A DNA stretch of 64,000 nucleotides from the NCBI RefSeq assembly GCF_029227915.1, contig NC_079879.1:33546501-33610500 (forward strand), written 5' to 3'. The notes beneath the pieces are model-generated. The model searched no databases. It worked only from the letters and a program-made list of their open reading frames with translations, and was not told the origin of the DNA. Below are positions 10,492-23,062 of the stretch, piece after piece (position 1 is the first letter of the stretch; every line of letters begins with the position of its first letter). The DNA comes from Hydractinia symbiolongicarpus. Taxonomy: Eukaryota; Cnidaria; Hydrozoa; Anthoathecata; Hydractiniidae. The position numbers and the translations under genes are program-made.

Positions 10492-11923
10492 TTTTACCGA
10501 ATCAGCAACTACTACGATCTACTTTCTTCAGTAAATGAAAAAATCGTTTTAACTTTTGAATCATTTTATTAAATTGTTTTCTTCATTACTCTAATTTGTC
10601 ACTTTCATGTGTATTGTTTTATTTATTAAAAATAAAAACAACAATTACTTTAGTGGTTACTGGTAATTGTTTCATAATCTTTTAGACGTCAACATGTCGT
10701 TAGTGTTTATGTTCCGTCTTGTGAGACAAAAGTCATTTACGAACAGAACTACAACAGTAGGGTCAAGCTTAGTAAATCAACATTGAGCCAATAGTCAATG
10801 TCCTGTTTTTCGTCGTCATTGACACCTCGTTGCTGTCGTCGGTGCTGTATCCTGTATTGTTTTGTTATCTTTGTCAAACTTTTTGTTGTTGTTAGTTATC
10901 GCTTTTCCATTTGTCGAAGGGATTTGTGCATGTAATATTTTGGACATAGATATACGGTGTTGTACCTTGTAACATGATTAAAGGTACCCTATCCTACTGA
11001 ATTGGCAATAGGCTATTTTTCCAACCCCTTTAAGCCAATTTGACCTGGACTCATTTCTTAGAAAATACAATCTTAAAAAATGCAACTTGAAGTGAAAAAA
11101 AATAGCCGTCAGCGATAATCTTTGGCATGGATGATTATCACAGGATGTTTCCTTTTAGAGGAGATAACATAATCTACAAACACAAGACGTCTAATATCAT
11201 GCACACAACAGACTATTTCTCTGTTTACTTCGTACTTATTTTGCAGCACCTTAAACGAAAGATGAAGGTTTGGTTCGTTAAGCCTGGCAGACCGGATGGA
11301 GACTGGGGATCATTTCATTTTTTAAAAGGAGAAGGAATGGGATGAGATTTAAAATTATGTTGCGCTGAATACTTTTGGTGCATGTAACTTTCGCGAGCAG
11401 AAAATTTTACGAATTTTGCGAAATTTCACCAAATTAAAGATTAGGACGCAAAATTTCGGCAAGAAGTTTCAATGTTATGCTTTGATAATGCAAGTACACA
11501 TTTTGACATACAATCCATTTATAACTTTTAGTGATTCTCGTTTTCAGAATCGCCTATCTCTTAGTTTGGCTTAAATTGTTAATTTCGTAATAAAGGCACG
11601 AATAATTAAAAACAAAATAGACAACGGTATTAGTTATAATATTAATTGTCTATGCTTATAATACTTTGAGGGAACAAAATTAATTAACATTGAATTGTGT
11701 ATAATATTTTTTCTTTAGACAAATGTTTTTCCCAACCCATGCAAATTTAAATTTATAAATGATCGATTAGCAAACGTAACATGTTACTGCTGTTAGCTAC
11801 TTTTTCAAAAACAAACACATCTAACTTGCTTGTTACTGACACATGAAGTGGTGTATATAAGATTAACTACATGACCGTGAAAAAACCAACTTAAGAGTGG
11901 AAAAAAAATTCACGAAAGAAATA
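10492..11923. other. Upstream region of GPCR 2, non-coding
   Basis: No gene recognised. 11370-11480 has a TTTCGCG-rich low-copy pattern also seen near 23810. An ORF-like stretch at 11127-11345 has no recognisable domain. Confidence 0.4.
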
Positions 11924-12333
11924 CAGTTGACTATCCCTAATTCGAATTCCAACGGGGGAAAATTTTTGTTCGAATTATAGAGAGATTCAAATTATAGAAA
12001 GTCTCTGTAATTCGAACTTTCAGCTTCAGAGAGTAAAAATTCGAATTACAGAGAAAAATTGCGTTAATTTTAAGATCAAGAAATCATAACTGAAGTTTCA
12101 TTCAATCTTTATTTTCATAGTTTACAAAGAAAAAACTCTATTTGAAAAACTCTTGAATATTTATAAATTTATAAATAAATTCGAATTAGGGAGAGAATCA
12201 TGCTGAAGGGACTGAAAAACTGTTTGAATTATAGAAAGTTGAGTTTCTTAAGGAATATTGACGGTGACTGAGCACTTGTTCGAATTATAGAAATATCCGA
12301 ATTATAGAGATTCGAATTAAAGAGAGTCAACTG
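11924..12333. mobile_element. pogo/Tigger-type MITE, 410 bp
   Basis: Inverted ends CAGTTGACT… with repeated AATTCGAA and ATTATAGA phrases on both sides, flanked by TA (11922-11923 and 12334-12335). That is the TA target duplication of the Tc1-mariner/pogo superfamily. No transposase is present. Confidence 0.8.
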
Positions 12334-12335
12334 TA

Positions 12336-14675
12336 CCAAATTCCGTGATTGCAATGGCGGGAAATAAGATGGCCAACAAACAGCAAATTAATTTTTATAT
12401 TCATTGTGTTTGTTTTATTATAATTTTTATTATTCATTTTATTATAATAAAAGTTGAAAAATACCGTGTATTCGTACTAATTTTCGCGTTTAGAAAATAA
12501 TAACTTCCGATCAAAAAAAAAATTAAGGCTTATTGCACGCTGTTTCAGCCAATCGGATAAGAAATACCAGATTTTTGCACTGTAAAATTAAAAAATTACT
12601 CTCTTTTTATGCATAGAATATCATTTATTTCGTGTAGATTTGCCAATCACATTGCTAGAAAAACTCATCCATTTGATAAGGGCGTATTCCGCACGTATTG
12701 ATATTGGCACGAGCGTTAATTTCTCCACAACAAGAAAAAAGTAGTATATTTAAGGCCTTAGACAAGAATCAGTTTTATCTAATGAAATAGAATATTTTCA
12801 CGCGTATTAATTTTCGCGTAAAAAAATTTTGCGCTTAATTTTGCACGAATGTGGAACATTAGTACGGATAAGGGACTGTTCTTCTCGTTATAAGAATTTT
12901 GGTTATTTTCGTTGTATGGAAAGGCGCAAATAATTTTACATCAAAGCGAATGCAATAGGGGAATAATAAAAGGTAATAACAAGTGTGTTTCGCATGTTAT
13001 AAGCCGCAAATAAAAATAATCGCTTTTAGCAATTAACCCTATTCGGACCGTGGGGGGCGGAATCCCCCCTGAGCGTTTTTTTTAATAACTCTTTATTGCT
13101 GTGTTATATGGCTATGATACTTACTGATTTTCAATATTTATCTATTAGACACCTGCATTCTAGATTTTTAGGTCCCATCCACTTCAGAGACTTTGATATT
13201 GGCCATTACTCGAAACTACCCCTAAAAATCTCTATGAAATCCTTATAATGGGAAAAATAGAATAACTCCTCTTGGGATTATCCTTAGAACTTGAAACACG
13301 GAACACTACTTTGTTTTATGAACAAGAATCGCTTTGCATAATTTGGACACGTGACTAATCCGATTTCACGATTTTGTCAGGTTTTACCCGAAAATCGGAA
13401 AAAACCGGATTTTCGGGCAATTTTTTATTCGATCCATGTAAAAACCGGAAGATATGTTAAATTACTTTTATTTAGCTTTCAGAAACTTCAAACAGAAGTT
13501 ATAAAAATCGGCTCTAGGACAAAAATAATTAAATTTTAAGCAGATAGTGGCATTTTTAACAAATTTTAAGCTTCTGATAACGTCACAGGAAATTTGCTGA
13601 CGCAAGCAAAAATTTATTACCGCCATTATGTTCCTTTTATGATGTACTATAAGTGTGCCAAGTTTGATTCAATTTAAACAACCATATGAAAAGGTATTGA
13701 GATGCCAGCTTCGTCAAAACCAGCTGGATTATTCTGTAAGTGGTCGTGTAGTCCAATAACCCAATTAGCGTGTATAGGTTATAAAATTAGAAAAACCAAA
13801 ATTTTTGCACAAATTCCCGACGGCAAAATTTCCGGACAAAAAAAATCCAATTTTCGTTCCTTATGTAATATCCAAACGTCAGAAAGGAGAAGGTATGAAT
13901 GTATAAGCTGATGTAACCGAACACTGAAAAATATCCTTAAAAAATACTGTAATGTCAGTTTCAAAATCACCTTCAGCAACGCTGGTAAAGCATGCCTAAC
14001 GAGACACTAGTTGATAGCAATAACAACCTTACTGCATTAAGAGAGACAGACCATAAAGCACATGAAGTGTTGGCCTAATTTTATTAGGTTTATCCATACA
14101 ATAAATATTTTTCTATAAACAATTTAAGCATGTAAGCATGATATAATGTTAAGAATTAATTCATCAAAAAATAAAAAAGATTTTAAAAATACCCGACGGA
14201 TACAAATTATTTGCAGAATATTTTTTTGTGGATTTCTCGCCCAAGTCCGTAAAAAGGTTCCGCAAAAATTTAAAATCGTTTATATCCGCAACAATTTCTC
14301 CTTTATTAAAGTTACTCTATTCTGCATAATGAAGCATTTTGAGGAGTACTTATCCGCAAAAACCTCAAATAATTTATGCATAAGATATAATTTATAGTAA
14401 ATATCACAAGTATACTATACTCGAGCCTTTTTTTAAACGTTCATTTAGAAAACCTCATGTAATTAAGCAAGTTCATCCCCACCACTTTTCGAATTCTTTG
14501 CTTCGCGATACTTCTTGATTTACGACTAAAAACGTTGCAAACATCCATAAAAATCTTAAAACGCAAGGTAAAAACTAAGTTTTAACACTACGGTAAAACT
14601 AGAATCAGAAAATACGTGAATATAATAAGTTTTAATACATTTTAGTGTTTTTTGGAGTAGTATAATCCTGATATA
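12336..14675. other. Non-coding AT-rich stretch
   Basis: Scattered TTTTCGCG phrases (12480-12850) and a direct CCGAAAATCGG / GGATTTTCGGG hairpin near 13388-13420 suggest old DNA transposons, but no boundaries can be set. The end is the 3' flank of the ankyrin/Mab-21 gene. Confidence 0.4.
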
Positions 14676-17234
14676 CTAAAAACAATAATTCCATGGATGT
14701 TTTAACCACCCCTTTCCAATTTCACAATAAGCCAATACAGCTTCTTTGTCAGAAGTTTTCAAGTTGACGTCTTCATGAAAGAAATGAGGCACATTGCCTC
14801 TTGTTTCCATGAAGAATTGCAATCTGCTTAGAATTTTTGAACCCCAAGATTTATCATCAAATTTTTCCAAGGAAGTTACACCTCCTATTTTTATTTCGTT
14901 AACCACTTCATGTAACAGACATGTTTTTAGTAAGTAGCTGGAAATGTAATACTTCGGCATTGCAATTAAGGGACAAATTCTTTTTTCACGAATGAACTTA
15001 ACAAGTTTGTAACCAGCTCGGGCATTCTCTGGTAACATTAGTAATATTTTGGTCTCTAAGTTAGAAAACGAGTATCTCCACAGGACGTCCGCTCTCTCAT
15101 TAAAACCATCAGTAGATCGTTTAGCTACTACTGCTACTTGTTGCAAAACATCGTCTATATCTAGGTGCTTGTTAATTGTTTGGAAAGTAGAAGACAATCT
15201 CACGTGATCCGTTATAGGTATTGTTGGAACAAGATCAATTAAAATTTTCAGATTTTTATAATTCCTTCCATTCCATATAAGTTGGATTGTGGATATCAAT
15301 TCACTTGAAGAAAAATCATTATTCCAAGTCAAATGAAGATCACTAAAAACTTCAACATCTGATATGGCTGCAGAAAATGCATCAAAGAGCTGAGAGCCAA
15401 CGTAATTGGCAGATAGAAAGAAATTTTGCTTTATTTCTTGTAATACACACATACTGTAAGCTTCCTGCGGATTGTCAATCCTTAAGTTGACATATCCAGG
15501 TAAGATATCGCTTTCTAATAACGTAATATGTAAACGGGAGGACAAAAACACCATATTACACAAAAAGTCAATTTCATCAACTATTCCAACTTTCGTACCC
15601 TCTGCATTACTTCCAGAAAGAAGTGGAACAAAACTAAGTTTTTCATCTTTCGTGCTCACAATGTCGGCAATTCTAGTTAATAATACTGTTACCTCAGATT
15701 TCACTTCATCATTCTCCGTTTTACGCAGTTTTTCTAGGTCGTACAACTTTCTTAAGGGTAATACTTTTCCTTCAATTTGCTCTTCCTCCGCAGTAGCTTT
15801 TCTTTTTTCTTTTAACCAATTGTGATATCTCTTTTTTCCCAACTCAAACTTTTGGGGGTTTTTTTCTCCTGTTTTAGCTTTCTGCTCTATAATCTGCGTC
15901 AAATCGATAACACAATTGGAATGATCGTTAATCTCGGCTACTGACAGTAACCTGTCATGTAAAACATTATTAACATTATGAAGTCGATAAAGCATATCAA
16001 TAATACTTGATTGGCCTGTTGCAGCAGCATAAACAAGCGGGATATCACCAAAACGATCTTCAGCATGTACATCTGCCTTGTCGTTGCTTAGAAGTAATTC
16101 AAAAACATTGGCATCATTCAGCATTGACGCATAATGCAGGCTAGTTAAACCATGTTTATCTTTTAAGTTTATGTCTGCCCCGTGCGATAAAAGTGTATTA
16201 CAACATTTCTTGAATCCTCGCATCACTGCATAAATCAAAGGAGATCTTGAATAATTGTCTCGTTCGTCTACATTTATAGACTTAAGACTACAAAGGTAGT
16301 TTAAGATATCAGAGATATCACTATGCAGAAATACAGCACAACAACTATGCAAGGGTGAAAGACCAAATTTGTTCTTTCGAAACCAGTTTGGAGAGTTTTG
16401 AACCAGTATTTTTGTTATACGTATGGCACGTTTTTCACACTTGTTTAAAAAAAGATAGTGATTCAAGAGCGAGTTATCATACAGATCGAGACTATCTAAC
16501 TTGCCACCATACGCATGTAACAACTTTAAACATTTTTCAAACTTTTCAGCACTAATATCGGATACTTTACTTGTAATAGAAAACAAAGCTGAATTGATTT
16601 GTTCACGGTCTATTTTTCCAGTCTTAAGCATGACTTCTAAAGAAGATAACAACAAGTTTTCTGCTGCTGCATCAAAAGGAGTTATACCACTGTAATCTTT
16701 TGCGTTAATATCAGCCCCATTATCAATTAAGAATTTTACAAGTGAGCAGCTACAACCAATGCTTACTTTATGATGAAACCTTTCTTCATGCCCTTGTATA
16801 ACTTTGTGAAGGAGTGTAAATCCATGTGGTTTTATTCTTCCATACAGTACACCTTTAGGATCAAGAAGTAAACTAAGACTTTCAGTACAAAGGTAGGAAA
16901 GGTCGCGACTTAAAGTCTCTTTAAGTTCTTTGAGGAGGGTAAATTCATGAAGAGGCTCTTCAATAAAGTACCCATAAAGGGTGGGTATATGAAGATCCTC
17001 AATCTTTTGTTGAATCTTCTGTTGGTTGTATTTTAGAAATACCTGATGCTCTTTTTCTGTCATAATCTCCTGCCAATTTGAAGTCTGAATTGACTTTCTA
17101 TTTATGAGTGCATATTTGGTTATATATTCCATCATATCTTGTGTAATAATACCCACATTTATTTCTTTAAAATGTTCTATAGTTGGATAATTTTCTTTAA
17201 TATAAGTTTTATAGAAGTCTGTTACTTCTTCCAT
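14676..17234 (-). CDS. Ankyrin-repeat Mab-21/cGAS-like nucleotidyltransferase (candidate cGLR)
   Basis: One ORF to the stop at 14676. Upstream ATG codons reach 17276, but a splice-acceptor-like TTTTTACTTGTAG lies between that ATG and the ATG at 17234, which has a good AAATATGG context, so I use 17234. Numbering from 17276: an unknown N-terminus (15-140), ankyrin repeats (about 150-435; FLIDNGADINAKD, LLSHGADINLKD, GLTSLHYAS) and a charged linker. Then comes a Mab-21/cGAS nucleotidyltransferase core: GS at 555-556, E568 and D570 in DEID, and a third acidic residue D681 in LIDLVP. The Mab-21 C-terminal helical region follows (WRYSFSNLETKILL…GYKLVK, 733-790). All catalytic acids are kept; no cGAS zinc thumb (H-x5-CC) is seen. 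Such proteins can make cyclic dinucleotides on nucleic-acid sensing, but activity and ligand here are inference. A first non-coding or short exon may lie upstream. Confidence 0.85.
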   Translation of the reverse strand: MEEVTDFYKTYIKENYPTIEHFKEINVGIITQDMMEYITKYALINRKSIQTSNWQEIMTEKEHQVFLKYNQQKIQQKIEDLHIPTLYGYFIEEPLHEFTLLKELKETLSRDLSYLCTESLSLLLDPKGVLYGRIKPHGFTLLHKVIQGHEERFHHKVSIGCSCSLVKFLIDNGADINAKDYSGITPFDAAAENLLLSSLEVMLKTGKIDREQINSALFSITSKVSDISAEKFEKCLKLLHAYGGKLDSLDLYDNSLLNHYLFLNKCEKRAIRITKILVQNSPNWFRKNKFGLSPLHSCCAVFLHSDISDILNYLCSLKSINVDERDNYSRSPLIYAVMRGFKKCCNTLLSHGADINLKDKHGLTSLHYASMLNDANVFELLLSNDKADVHAEDRFGDIPLVYAAATGQSSIIDMLYRLHNVNNVLHDRLLSVAEINDHSNCVIDLTQIIEQKAKTGEKNPQKFELGKKRYHNWLKEKRKATAEEEQIEGKVLPLRKLYDLEKLRKTENDEVKSEVTVLLTRIADIVSTKDEKLSFVPLLSGSNAEGTKVGIVDEIDFLCNMVFLSSRLHITLLESDILPGYVNLRIDNPQEAYSMCVLQEIKQNFFLSANYVGSQLFDAFSAAISDVEVFSDLHLTWNNDFSSSELISTIQLIWNGRNYKNLKILIDLVPTIPITDHVRLSSTFQTINKHLDIDDVLQQVAVVAKRSTDGFNERADVLWRYSFSNLETKILLMLPENARAGYKLVKFIREKRICPLIAMPKYYISSYLLKTCLLHEVVNEIKIGGVTSLEKFDDKSWGSKILSRLQFFMETRGNVPHFFHEDVNLKTSDKEAVLAYCEIGKGWLKHPWNYCF

Positions 17235-17276
17235 ATTTATATTTGAACTCTTTCTACAAGTAAAAATATTCTGCAT

Positions 17277-18128
17277 ATAAAATATGCACCAGTTTATTTA
17301 CCTGATATTAATAAGTGCATTTTTTTCGTCAATGCAGTGATTCAGAAAATTCAAGATTGCGGCTCTTGTGTAATAATACGTCCTAAAATTTGAACAGGGA
17401 GTTCAAATTTGATATTGACCCCTTTTTCATGATCTTCCATGAAAATAATTATCTTACAGAATCTGCTGATACATAACGTTTATTTTAACCCTATTATCGC
17501 TTCTATGCTTGTGTCCACCATCACGTGAGATCTTGGTAAACGGGCCAGACGGCCAACCGGGCTCATATAAACAGCCCCTAAAAGGGATTAAAAATATCAG
17601 GTAAAATCTCTTGACTTTACATTTTTTGCTTAACATAGAAGCCGATTTATTTCTTATGTGGCCTAAATTTATGCATATAAAGGTTTGCATATAAACCGAA
17701 AGTTTCTTTGAGAAATATATAGAATCATATATATAAATATATAAAAAGTATATAAGTTAGGGATTATATATACCAGTTAATTGACTGTATACTGGATTAC
17801 TTAGTCTGTACGTATCTTTAGCATCTAATTAATTGTAACAGGTATATATAAAGTCCATTACTAATTGTAGGTGCATTAAAACATTTAAACAAAACAGTTT
17901 GGATCAAGTTACAGAAACTAGAAATTTTTTGGTTACTAGGAAATTATTTCCTGACAATATTTCTAGATTGGGAGATTTCCCTTTTTTGAAAGTTGTTTTG
18001 ACTGAACACAAAAAATGAATGCTATATATTTTTACTAAAGATAGATGATAAAGGTTTCTAATTATTACTTTCCATGACGGGGCAGTTACCTCCAGTAGTA
18101 CCACAAAATGAAGAACTGAACCTACTAC
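17277..18128. other. Upstream region of the ankyrin/Mab-21 gene
   Basis: It holds the probable promoter or first intron of that gene. 17700-17860 is rich in TATATA. No other gene seen. Confidence 0.4.
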
Positions 18129-18164
18129 AACTTCAGTAATGACATCATCATCATCATTCTCGGC

Positions 18165-19910
18165 TTAACGTCCGTTTTCCATGCTAGCATGGGTAAGACG
18201 GGGTATATTAATGACCCTCTTCCAATCTGATCTAGACTGTGTTAGATCTAAACTCAACTTCCTCTGTATCAAGTCTGTCCTTATAACCACCTGCCAAGTC
18301 TTTCTCGGTCTGCCTCTGGGCTTTGCCCCAGGAACTATCAAGTCTCTACACTTTCTTACCCAATTATCCTCCTCCATTCTTTCCAAGTGCCCCAGCCAAT
18401 TCAATCTTCTTATCTGGATAACATCTTTAATTCTACAGAGACTTAGCCTGCTTCTTAGCTCACCTGAACTCTTTCTGTCTCTAAGACTGGCGTTACACAT
18501 CCACCTAACCATTTTCATATCATTCCTTTCTAAACGATCAAGATCTTCCTGCTTCACTGCCCATGTCTCACTAAAGTACAACATAACGCTTATTACACAG
18601 GCCTCATACAACCTACTTTTTACCTCAATTGACAGGACTCTGCTAGTCAACAAAGGAAGTAACTCTCTGAACTTTTTCCAAGCAGAACCTATCCTGCAAG
18701 TAACACTTCTTCCAACCCCCCCTTCACTGCCCAACATATCACCTAAGTAACAGAAGTTCTCAACTATCTCTAACGAGCCACTGGTGTACATCATTAAAGC
18801 TGGAAATACTTCATTCTCTATAATCTCACCTTTGCAACGCTTGCATACAAACTGAATGTCAGCTCTTAACCTTCCACTAATACTACTACACTTCTTATGT
18901 ACCCAATGCTTGCAAGTCTGACAAAAACTTGAGTTACTACCAACCCCTTTCCTGCAAACTCCACAAGGCCACTTTCCAACTACAAGGTCACACTTGGCTG
19001 CAATGCTACTAATCATGACTTTAGACTTTGCTGTGTTTACCTGTAGCCCTTTCTCTGCTAGTCCTTTTTTCCACTTCTCAAACTTTTCAACTAATTCTTC
19101 CATCGACTCTGCTATGAGAACCAAATCATCTGCATACAATAACTCCCATGGACAACCTGTTCTGAACTCCATCGACAGCGCTTCTAAGACTAGAATAAAC
19201 AACAAAGGACTAAGTACAGAACCCTGATGTACACCAACATTTACACTAAATTCATCACTAAGTGAATCGTTAATCCTGACACGACTTCTAGCATTGCTGT
19301 ACATAGACTGTACCATCGTAACTAGCCACTCATCCACACCTAATTTTCTCATAGCCCACCAAATAACTTTACGTGGCACTCTATCAAAAGCTTTCTCTAA
19401 ATCTACAAAGGCAAAATAGAGATTCTTTCTCTTTCCTAAATACTTTTCCTGAAGCTGTCTGAGTAAAAATATTGCATCTGTAGTGCCACGCCCTGGAACA
19501 AAACCAAATTGCATCTTATCTATATCAATCCTTTCTCTAAGTAACTTATCAATCACTCTTTCAGTAACTTTCATTACTTGATCAACCAACTTCAAACCTC
19601 TATAGTTACCCCTTTCTAATGCATCACCCTTGCCCTTGAAACAATTCACTATTACACTCGACTGCCACTCACTCGGAATAGCACCATCCTTTATATTCTG
19701 GTTAGCAAGACTTGTAATAAGCTCAACTCCAATATATCCAGATGCTTTTACCATCTCTGCAACAATACCTGATACTCCTGCCGCCTTGCCAATCTTCAAT
19801 TTCCTAATAGCCTCCACTACCCACTCTGTCTTGATCTGCATAGCTGGCCCTTCTACAACATCATCATCAGACAAATTATCCTCGTCCCAATCAAACTCAG
19901 TGTTAAGCAA
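18165..19910 (-). pseudogene. RTE LINE reverse transcriptase with inserted PHD-like finger
   Basis: RT motifs in order: FGFVPGRGTTDAI, FAFVDLEKAFDRVP, VHQGSVLSPLLF and YADD. After the YADD region comes a cysteine/histidine module with the C4HC3 spacing of a PHD finger (CGVC…CQTC…HKKC…CKRC). Next is the RTE C-terminal part (ETWAVKQEDLDRLERND, LNWLGHLERM). The frame continues upstream into 19914-20315 through one stop at 19914-19916, so this is one broken ORF rather than a separate gene. It makes cDNA from element RNA at a nicked target. Confidence 0.88.
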
Positions 19911-19913
19911 CCT

Positions 19914-21211
19914 CTAATAATGATTCTTCCAAGCTACCCTTTTCTCCTCCTCTGTGCTAGTCAAAACAACTTCATCATTACGTATACACTTCTCACCTAC
20001 AACATCTTGATTAGTCTTCTTCATTTTCTTTGCTATCTTGAATACCTCATTGCGCTGGTCTTCCCTTCTTAACACATCTGCAAATCTGTTTCTCTCTGCT
20101 TCTGATTTTTCATTATACACTGCTGTACGAGCGCGACGCTTAGCTTCTAAGTAAATATTTTTACTAACACCTGACTTCCACTCTTTCCAAAGTTTCCTCT
20201 TTTCCTTTATACACTGGTCAACCTCATTATTCCACCACCAGGTCTGTCTATGTCTAGCTGGTCCTTTCGTCCACCCACAGGTATCATCAGAAGCTTCTAG
20301 AAGACAATTCTTCAAAGTAGTCCAAGTTCTTTCAACATTGTTACTATCACATTGACTATTGTGGGCTAACTGCTAAACTTTTGCACTAAATTGTCTTGCT
20401 ACAATCTCTTCCTTCAGCTTCCACACTTTTCGACGGGGCCTGTACTTTCCCTTGGCTTCTTTAACACTCTTCAAGATAATATCACAAACCAGCAACCTAT
20501 GCTGGGAATCACACTCTTCCCCCGATATAACTTTCACGTCCTTCACCACTTTCTTGTCTGACTTTCTAACCAGGAAGTAATCTATATGTGTCTTACAACC
20601 ACCTGACTCATATGTTATCAGCCTACTCTGTCTCTTACTGAATGATGTGTTGCAAACCACCATGTCCGTTTCCATTCCAAACTCAAGCAATCTCTCCCCT
20701 TCCTTATTTCTGCTCCCAAATCCATAGCCTCCATGCACACCTCTATAACCTTCAGATGACTTCCCAACATGACCATTAAAGTCGCTGCCCACCATGACAA
20801 GTTCAGTGTCTCCAAACTTTGATGTGACTGCTATTAACTCATCATAAAAGTTATCTTTATCTTCCTAACTGAGTCCACACTGTGGAGCATAAACTGACAG
20901 AAAAGTGATAATCCTATTACCTATCAAAAACTTTATCACTATAAAACAACTATTAACACGCATAACATCTATTACTTTTTCTACCCACTTCTCTGCAACG
21001 AATATGCCAACTCCTCCATATCCATCACTATTACCAATCCAAAAAAGCTTATACCTTGCCCTCCTCTCCTACCTTCCACAAATCTCACTGAAGCTCCTCT
21101 CCACCTGACTTCCTGAACACAACACATATCAACAGATCTATGTTCTAACATTTCAACTACTTCACCTGCTCTGCCTCTCAGAGTACCAACATTTACACTA
21201 GCCATCCTCAA
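19914..21211 (-). pseudogene. RTE LINE APE endonuclease and linker, broken
   Basis: The N-terminal endonuclease segment is at 20981-21211 (ASVNVGTLRGRAGEV, CCVQEVRWRG). The C-terminal segment is at 20373-20795 (GSDFNGHVG, HIDYFLVR) and the linker to RT at 19914-20315. 19914-20315 and 20373-20795 are in the same frame as the RT ORF, separated by single stops (20373 and near 20861). The N-terminal part is one base out of frame near 21045. Confidence 0.85.
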
Positions 21212-21460
21212 CCTAGTGTATCTACCTTGTGATGTGATAGCTGGGTAACGATCTGACGATGCTCACACCTGACATCTGTCCTACCGTGCGAGTCACCTTC
21301 ACTCCTTAGAGTTCCAGCCCCGTTTACGCAGTTTGTCTGATCAACTATTCTTACGGCCATTAATAAAGAGTTTTGGCATTGTTTTACAGCTGGATGCCCT
21401 TCCTAGCGCCAACCGTTCACAGACCGGACTGGGTGTTTTTTAAAGTGACACCATCACTAT

Positions 21461-22664
21461 GTAGCGTTTCATGGGACTTCCACAATCGGCCCTTTAAACT
21501 AAGGTATGGTGGAGCATGTTCAACTCCTCTCTTGTCTCTTAAAGAGACCCTTCACCAGTCAGAGACCCTTCATCAGAGACTTCAAACACATGAAAACCAT
21601 TTGTCAGAACTTAAAATGGTATATGTGGCAAATTTGCTTCGGATTTTTTGATCATTTCATTGGTTGCCATTAAAAATTGTTGAAACCCTGTTAGCACTGT
21701 GCAAATGCGAAATACTGGTTTTCCATATTTTCTTGACATGACCAAATTGTTACAATATCGACTAAGATACTTATAATGATAATTATGTAACATACACCCT
21801 AAATGTTCACAATTGGCCAAAAAAACTGCCTCATAATTTTGAACATGTCCCATTCAGGATGAAAACTTGATCTTGAAAATATTCCCCAATGTAGAAATAG
21901 TTTCCATTGTTCTGTTATTTGATCCAAACTACATAAAAAGTTTCTAGCTAACAGTATTTGTAGTGACATTGAAATTCACTTTTATCTTAATTTTTTCTTT
22001 GTACAGCTTTTCTTGGTAGCTAGACCTTACAAATGCCTGGGTTTAGATTCACCAATATTTTTTTATACATTGTGTCAGTGAGAGAGATAAGCTGTTTACA
22101 AATGAGCCATGCTTTTAGGGGCCCTGTGAGAGAAAGTTTAAAATGGCACACCAAAAACATTAAAACAGAACTTCAAAAAGTGTCAGTGTTTTTAGAACAG
22201 TTCAGCAATTTGGAAAATTCTCCCAAATTATGTGAATCAAATCCCTTTGCTAATACTTAATTTAACTACATCAGGCTAAGTCTAAAAAAGGCTTTACTGC
22301 CCTGCACAAAGCAATTTCTTTTAGCTAGCTGTTGGGAATGTAGAAACAAACACTGAAACTGAATCCATCATCAAAACATCAAAACTAGCTACACAAAGGG
22401 AAAAAAAGCAGAGCAGTAGCTAGCTAAAGTTTATCAAGCAGAACTTAGCTAGCAGTTACCTAAAAAATATGCAAACAAAACATTTAGCTAGCTAAAGCTA
22501 ACAACAGAAAACAACTTAACCAAACCTGTACATATGAGTTTACTTTCGTTTTTTCATCACCCCTTACTTTCCTTCTTTCGATTTTTCTGCGCCGTTGCGG
22601 CAAAAAACAGACATAGTGGTAATTACAGCACTCCATATTTTAATGGCAAAGGGGATGGGAGCAT
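21461..22664. other. Non-coding stretch with TAGCTAGC-rich patch
   Basis: 22320-22500 holds many AGCTAGC motifs, also seen in other repeats of this window (3410, 8450, 29800, 44220-44330). No gene seen. Confidence 0.4.
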
Positions 22665-22756
22665 CCTCGTCCCCAGGGTTTGTTGCCCATGTCAAAGCCG
22701 CTAGCGCTTACTTATCGGTCTCGATGTCAAAAAAGCAAAAGCTCCTGGGGACGAGG
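22665..22756. mobile_element. Foldback mini-MITE, 92 bp
   Basis: Perfect 13-bp inverted ends, CCTCGTCCCCAGG and CCTGGGGACGAGG, surround about 66 bp. The core GAACGAGG/GGACGAGG hairpin recurs at 23028, 51106 and 52328. Confidence 0.65.
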
Positions 22757-23027
22757 TTCGCTGTGCAGAAGATGGACTTATATTTTTGATTTCCGTCAGC
22801 AAAGGCGGAATCTTTAATATCGCCTAAGGCTTTATTAAATCAGTCCTCTATAAAATATTGTTATTGTCAAGGAATGTACAATCTTGTGAAGTGGCGGCCT
22901 TTCGCTATATAAACAGGCTAACTGTTGTTTTTATGATGTAAATAAAAAAGTTTGTTATAAAAAAAAATAAAAAATCGCCTAAGGAGATAATAGAGGGGGA
23001 GATAGATAAAGACAGCACAGCTCAAAT

Positions 23028-23062
23028 CCTCGTTCTGACAGATTTTTTTTCTGGGAACGAGG
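23028..23062. repeat. Small GAACGAGG hairpin
   Basis: CCTCGTTC … GAACGAGG inverted pair with a T-rich centre. It belongs to the same family as 22665-22756. Confidence 0.45.

Larger units (their letters stand above)
18129..21460 (-). mobile_element. RTE-type LINE, nearly full length
   Basis: Read on the minus strand it runs from a 5' UTR (a segment near 21390-21460 reading GCTAGGAAGGGCATCC) through an APE endonuclease and RT to a short 3' UTR. The 3' UTR has CATGCTAGCATGG and ends in a (ATG)n tail at 18129-18150. RTE elements typically end in such short repeats. The coding part has about three in-frame stops and one frameshift, so it is a recently inactivated copy. It sits between the immune-type gene and non-coding DNA. 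Confidence 0.85.

Noticed and set aside
18181-18750. 189-aa plus-strand ORF
   Set aside because: Antisense shadow of the RTE reverse transcriptase ORF.
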